Part shown: positions 58,555-64,000 of the stretch, one piece after another
Layout: every line of letters begins with the position of its first letter
Position numbering within the stretch: position 1 is the stretch's first letter
Made by a program: the position numbers and the translations under genes
The notes under the pieces: generated by a model
What the model was told of the DNA's origin: nothing
The model's input: the letters and a program-made list of their open reading frames with translations, nothing else
Databases searched by the model: none
Assembly: GCA_017165825.1 (NCBI GenBank)
Contig: CM029384.1
Coordinates: 8,085,602 to 8,149,601 of the forward strand
Direction of reading: 5' to 3'
Source: Hepsetus odoe
Taxonomy: Eukaryota; Chordata; Actinopteri; Characiformes; Hepsetidae
DNA: 64,000 nt

Positions 58555-60640
58555 AACCTGTGTAGGTCATGGAGTAGTGCAACCAACCCAATATGGATGC
58601 AGAAGCCAGTGTATTTCTTTGTGCCAAACAATGACAGTGCTGTTAGCCAACAGGATGCAGGTGGATATTGGGCTACTGCTGGCGAAAGGAAAATAAGAAG
58701 AAATGGAGGAAGGCATGTCTGGAGGCAGGATATGATGTTGAGAAGAAAGGTGGGTAACCACTGCAAAACTGGTTAGGAGACCAGCTAGAATGGTACTTGG
58801 TGTTACATCTGGACAGAAGGAGGATAAGGAAACCTGGTGGTGCAACCCGGAATTCCAGGAGTGTATGCAGAAGAAAAGGCAGAGGAAGAAAAAATGGGAT
58901 AGTCAGAGAGATTAAGGAAGTAGACAGGAGTACAAGAAGATGAAGTGCAGGTTGAAGAAAGCAGTGGCGATAGCTAAAGATAAAGTGTTTGGTGAATTGT
59001 ATGAGAGGTTGGACAGTAAGGAGGGAGAAAAAGGACAAATAGCAGTTAGCTTGACAGAGAGACAGATCTGGGAAATATGTGCAGAAGGTCAGGACGAAGA
59101 TAGAAATAGAAACATACTCACAAGTGAGCAGAGCACGTTGAGCAGATGGAACGAGTACTTTGTAGGGCCAATGAAGGAAGACAACAAGAGCAAGAAAAGA
59201 TTTCATGATATGAGGATACTGAACCAGGAAGTGCAGCGGATTAGCAAGATAGAAGTTGGAGCAGCGAGGAAGATGATGAAGAATGGAAAACTGTTGGTCC
59301 CAGGTGACATACCTATGGAAACATGGAGTGTTCGGACAGATGGCAACTTTGTGTTTCTGACCAGATTATTTAACACAATCTTGGAAAGTGAGAGGATAAC
59401 TGAGGAGTGGAGCTGAAGTGTACAAATTTTCATGAATAAGGAAGATGCACAGAGCTGTAGTAACTATAGAGGGATAAAGTTGATCAGCCACACCATGATT
59501 ATTTGAAAAAGTAGTGGAAGCGAGGTTAAGAAAAGAGGATTACTGAAGAGCTGTGTGGTTTCATACAGAGAAAAGCACTACAGCTGCAGATACAGATATT
59601 TGCTCTGAGGGTGTTGATGAAGAAGTAGAGAGAAGGTCAGAAAGAGTTGCATTGTGCCTTTGTGGACTTGGAGAAATATGACTGGCCTAGAGAGGAGTTG
59701 TGGTTTTGAATGAGATAGTCAAGAGTGGCAGAGAAGTATGTCAGAGTGATAAAGAATATATATGAAGACAGTGTGACAGTGTTGTGGTCTACAGTAGGAG
59801 TGATGGATGCATTTAAATTACAGGCTGGATTACATCAAGGATCATCGATGAGCCAATTCTTATTTGTAATGTAATGGACAGGTTGACCATTACATGATAT
59901 TGTGATCTGTAGCGAGAGTAGGGAGCAGCTTGAGGAGACTTGGAGATGGAGATATGCTCTAGTTAATAGAGGAATAAAAGTGAATAGGACAAAGACCAAG
60001 TACATGAATGTGTAAGAAAGAGAGGAAAGTGGAGTGGTTAGGATGCAGGGGTGATCAACAGATCAGAGTAACAGGGAGTGTGGAAGAGAGGTAAAGAAGA
60101 GAGAGCAGGCAGGTTGAAATGGGTGGAGAAGAGTGGTTGTGACAGACACCTACCAGCAAGAATGAAAAAAAAGGTTTACAGGATGGTAGTGAGACCAGCT
60201 ATGCTATGGGTTGGAGACAGTGGAGCTCACAAAAGACAGGAGATGGAGCTGGAGGTGTCAGAGTTAAAGATGCTGAGATTTTTGTTGGGTGTGACAAGGA
60301 TGGAAAGGATTAGAAATTAGTAAATTGAAAGGAAAGAACCTGGTTATATGTTTTGGAGACAAAGTTATAGAAGCAATGCTGTGTTGGTATGGACATGTCC
60401 AGAGGAGAGATGAGGATTATGAATGTTGAAGATGGAGCTGCCTGGCAAGAGATGAAGAGGAAGACCAAAGAGGAAGTTTATGGAAGTGGAGAGAGGACAT
60501 TTATGTGTGAGTCGGTTTTGAAGGAGGAAGATACGAACTGTAAGAAATGGGGAAACAAGTGATCACTGTACTTTGAAACCCCTAAAAGGGAGCAGCCGAA
60601 AGAAAGAAAAAGAAGAAGAAGTTCATGTACTTCATGTACA
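58555..60640 (+). mobile_element. Degenerate RTE-like LINE, copy 2
   Basis: The plus strand carries fragments of the same ORF2 as 44345-46375: a linker/early RT part at 58940-59416 (RLFNTILESERITEEWS) and a C-terminal part at 60078-60320 (KMLRFLLGVTRMERIRN). It ends in GGAGCAGCCGAAAGAAAG and a GAA-rich tail. Several stops and shifts; dead. Opposite orientation to copy 1. Confidence 0.85.
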
Positions 60641-60889
60641 ATAGGAACTCAGCCCTTATTGTGTGTTGTCTTTGCTACAAAACCTGTTCTTCTAGTCCCT
60701 CTAGACTCTGGAATCTTCATGATCCTCCAGCTTGTTTTGGTTACCAAAAACCGGAGGCTTAATAAATTTGTCCTGATGAGACAGATTTATTTTGGGTGGC
60801 TAAGATAATTTAAGCTAAAAATCAAACCCAGTCAATAGTGACGGACATTTTCAGTGAACATTTTTAAGTTAACCCCTCTGTGAACATAC

Positions 60890-63800
60890 CTTAGCTCGTG
60901 GCGGAGGATCGTGTCCCAATGATCCTGGGATCTGTGTTGTCCGGGGCTTTATGCCCTGGTAAAGAAGGCTTGCAAGACAGAAACAGGTCTAGGTGAGGAA
61001 GAGACAAAGAAGCGGTTCAGAGGACACTCTTATGATGTATAAAAACTTTGGGCGTTCTCCCTGCGGTGTGGGTCACCGGGAGCCCTCCCTCTGAGAGCCA
61101 GGCCTGGAGGTGGGGCCTGCTGGTGAGCACCTGGTGGTCGGGCCTTCACCCATGGGACCCGGCTGGGCTTAGCCCGAAGAGGCAACATGGGTCCCCCTTC
61201 CCCATGGGCTCACCACACTAGCCAGGAGGGCCAAAGAATTAGGAGTGCTGTTGTGAGCTGGGCGGTGGCAGCAGGGCATGGCGGTCCGATCCTACGGCTG
61301 CAGAAGCTAGCTCTAAGGGCGTGGAGTCACTCTCTCTGGTGGGGAAGGAGCCTGAGCTAGTGCGCGAGGTTGAGCAGTTCCAGCTAGATATAGTTGGACT
61401 CACCTTGATGCACAGCTTGGACTCTGGAACCAGTCTCCTTGAGAGGGGCTGGACTCTTTTCCACTCTGGAGTTGCCACCGGTGAGAGGTGCCGAGCAGGT
61501 GTGGGCATACTTGTTGCCCCGCGGCGGGCGCCAGTACATTGGGGTTTACCGGTAGATGAAGGTGGCGGCCCCTCACACTTGCCCGGTCGAGGGGGCGGGT
61601 CCCTTGGTGTTGTCTCTGTGCTTATACGCCAAAACAGCATTCTGGACTACCCACCCACTGCAGGGTCTCTGTGGAGGCGTAGAAGCGTCCTCCTGGTGAC
61701 TCCACCGTCGTTCTGCTGAGGACTAATGCTCCGTGGGTAATGACAGTGACACCTGGAAGGCGTAATTGGGAGAATGGCTGATCTGAACCAGAAGCGGTGT
61801 TTGTTATTGGACTTTTGTGGCAAATCGCAGTTGTCCTGCGAATACCATGTTCGGGCATAAGAGATGTCCCACATGTTACACCTGGCGCAGGACACCTAGG
61901 CGCAGTTCAGTGATCGACTTTGTGGTGGTGTCAGCCGGACTTGCGGCCGTGTCTTTTCGAGGGTAAAGAGAGGCGGAGCTGTCAGCCACGACCATCACCT
62001 GGTGGTGAGTTGGCTTACGTTGGTAGGGAGGATGCGGTCGGGCCTGGTAGGCCGTGCATCGTGGTCTGCGCACAGGAGGCGTTTGGCGAGTCCTGTCAGG
62101 ACAAGCTTCAACTCCCACCTCGTCAAAGCTTTAACCACGTCCGGGGAGGTCGAGACATTGAGTCTGAATGGACTATGTTCGCGCCTCCATTGTCATGCAG
62201 AGCGACTGACCGGGCTGTGGCCGGGAGGTGGTGGTGCCTGTCGCGGTGGCCTTCAGAACCGTTGGTGGACACCAGCGGTGAGGGATCACCATCAAGCTGA
62301 AGAAGTCTCCGGAACCTTTTTGGCCAGTGTGGGGCTCGGAGGGCGTGATGAGGCGCCGACAGGCCAAGCGGAATGCGGCTCTGGTAGTTGCTGAAACAAA
62401 AACTCTGGGCATGGGAGGAGTTTGGAGAGGCCATGGAGAAGGACTTCCAGTGGCTTGAGGAAATTCTGGTCCACCATCGGCGTCTCAGGAGGGGAAAGCA
62501 GTGCACGTTCAACACAGTGTATAGTGGGGATGGTGCGCTGCTGACCTCGACTTGGGACTTTGTGTGTCGGTGGAGAGTCGCCCGAAGACCTCATAATTCC
62601 ACCAACATGCCTTCGAGGAGGAAGCAGAGCCTGGGGACATCGAGGTAGACTCTTGCATCTCTGGGAGTCGAGGTTGCCAAGGTGGTCAAAGCTCCAGCAG
62701 TGGGGCTCGGGAGTGGATGAGATCCACCCAGTTCCTCAAGACCTGGATGTTTATAGAGACTGTCATGAACTGTCGAGGCGGTGCCTCTGGATTGGCAGAA
62801 GCACGGGGTGGTGGTCCCCTCTTTAAGAAAAGGGGACCCGGTGTGTTCCCAATTATCCCGAGGATCACAGCCTTCAGGGAAAAGCTATTCAGGGTCCTGG
62901 AAGGAGGGTCCGTCGGATAGTCGAACCTCAGATCCAGGAGGAGCAATGTGGTTTTTGTCCAGGTCGCGGAACAGTGGACCAGCTCTACACCCTTAGCAGG
63001 GTCCTGGAGGGTGCATGGGAGTTTGCCCAACCAGTCTACATGTGCTTTGTGGGCTTGGAGAAGGCATACGACCGTGTCCGCCGGGAGCTCTGAGTACTCC
63101 GGGAGTATAAATTGCTCCAGTTCCTGTTAAGGGCTATAGGTCCTGCCGCAACCGGTGTCAGTGGTCTGCATTGCCGGCAGTAAATTCGAGACCTGATGCG
63201 GTGAGGTTGGACTCCGCCAGAACTGCCCGCTGTCACCGATCCTGTTCACTAACTTTTATGGACAGGATTTCTAGGCATAACGGGGCGTTGAGGGGTCGAT
63301 TTGGTGGGCTCAGGATTGAGTCTCTGCTTTTGCAGATGGCGTTGTCCTGTTGGCCTCATCATGCGTGACCTTCAACACCTCTCTGGATCGATTCGCAGCC
63401 GAGAGTGTGAAAGCGACAGGATGAGAATCAGCACCTCTAAATCTGAGGCCATGGTCCTCAGTCGGAGAAAAGGGTGAATACCTCTCCAGAAGTTGGGGTG
63501 AGACCTTGCCCCAAGTGGAGGGGGATTTTAAGTATCTTGGGATCTTGTTCACGAAGGTAGGGGTAAGATGGGGGAGATCGACAGGCGGATCGAGGCAGCT
63601 TCTGCAGTGATGCGGGCTCTGCATCAGTCCGTCATGGTGAAGAAGGAGCTGAGCCAGAAGGCAAAGCTCTCAATTTACCGGTCGATCTACGTTCCCACCT
63701 CACCTATGGTCACGAGCTGTGGGTAGTGGCCGAAGAAACGAATCAGCAATGGCGGCCGAAATGAGTTTCCTCCATGGGAGTGTCTGGGCTCTCCCTTAGA

Positions 63801-64000
63801 GATGAGGATGAAAGCTCCAGCCATCCGGGAGGGCTCAAAAGTAGAGCCAGCTGCTCCTCTCATCGAGAGAGTCAGATGAGGTGGCTCGGGCATCTGATTA
63901 GGATGCCCCCTGGAAGACCCAGGACACGCTGGAGAGACTATGTCTCTCGACTGGCCTGGGAACGCCATGGGATCCGCCCGGAGAGGGAAGTCTGGGCATC
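60890..64000 (+). mobile_element. GC-rich degenerate LINE, continuing beyond the window
   Basis: The plus strand starts with a GC-rich leader, then an AP-endonuclease region (DIVGLTLMHSLDSGTSLLER, near 61390-61450; later LTL/DHHLV-like remnants near 61990) and a reverse-transcriptase region (EDAYDRV-like GLEKAYDRVR near 63055, RISTSKSEAMVLSRR near 63425, LTYGHELWVVAE near 63700). Many stops and frameshifts break it. GC content is far above the flanking DNA. It is an APE-type non-LTR element common in fish; clade not assigned. Confidence 0.8.

Noticed and set aside
61321..63968. Numerous open frames near the window end that could be host genes
   Set aside because: They are fragments of one degenerate LINE (endonuclease then reverse transcriptase in order) and its antisense shadows.

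Overview
The window is vertebrate nuclear DNA, almost certainly from a ray-finned fish. The coding sequence is split into short exons with GT-AG introns. AT-rich, microsatellite-rich introns alternate with CpG-rich 5' regions, and several fish-style retroposon families are present. The species cannot be fixed by eye; an otophysan (characin/catfish/carp group) is only a guess from the repeat types. No prokaryotic genes, CRISPR arrays or functional tRNA/rRNA genes were seen.

Four protein-coding genes can be assembled exon by exon, all on the minus strand. From low to high coordinate they are: ATXN7L3 (1809-12330, 12 coding exons, 380 codons plus stop), the SAGA deubiquitinase-module adaptor; UBTF (16655-23759, 20 coding exons, 734 codons plus stop), the RNA polymerase I HMG-box factor; SLC4A1 (27739-39085, 20 coding exons, 929 codons plus stop), the erythroid band 3 anion exchanger; and a MIEN1/selenoprotein W2-like gene (55989-57921, 4 coding exons), a small Rdx-family thioredoxin-fold protein. 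The exon lengths of the first three sum to uninterrupted reading frames. The order SLC4A1-UBTF-ATXN7L3 is the human 17q21 order. In transcription order it runs from the selenoprotein gene through SLC4A1 and UBTF to ATXN7L3. The four have no obvious shared pathway; their proximity looks like conserved synteny.

Layout: 1-275 is the 3' end of a LINE. 300-1808 holds a repeat fragment and the ATXN7L3 3'UTR. 1809-12330 is ATXN7L3 and 12340-13440 its CpG-rich 5' region. 13570-14080 carries SINEs. 14475-16654 is the UBTF 3'UTR, 16655-23759 the UBTF coding exons, and 24080-26650 a large CpG-rich 5' region. 27739-39111 is SLC4A1. 39112-55988 is mostly non-genic, filled with microsatellites, tRNA-derived SINEs, an RTE-like LINE (44345-46375, itself interrupted by another retroposon) and an internally deleted Tc1/mariner element with clear terminal inverted repeats (50279-50828). 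55989-57921 is the selenoprotein gene. 58004-58370 is a 46-bp minisatellite at its 5' side. 58555-60640 is a second RTE-like LINE and 60890-64000 a GC-rich degenerate LINE running off the window.

The most interesting item is the MIEN1/SelW2-like gene. It has an in-frame TGA exactly at the redox position of the CxxC/CxxU motif, read as selenocysteine, and an apparent small frameshift later in the same exon. No SECIS element could be recognised by eye. Other points of interest are a decayed duplicate of one ATXN7L3 exon, a GC-AG intron in UBTF, a 16-bp inverted repeat in the ATXN7L3 5' region, and a nested retroposon insertion with a 14-bp target-site duplication.
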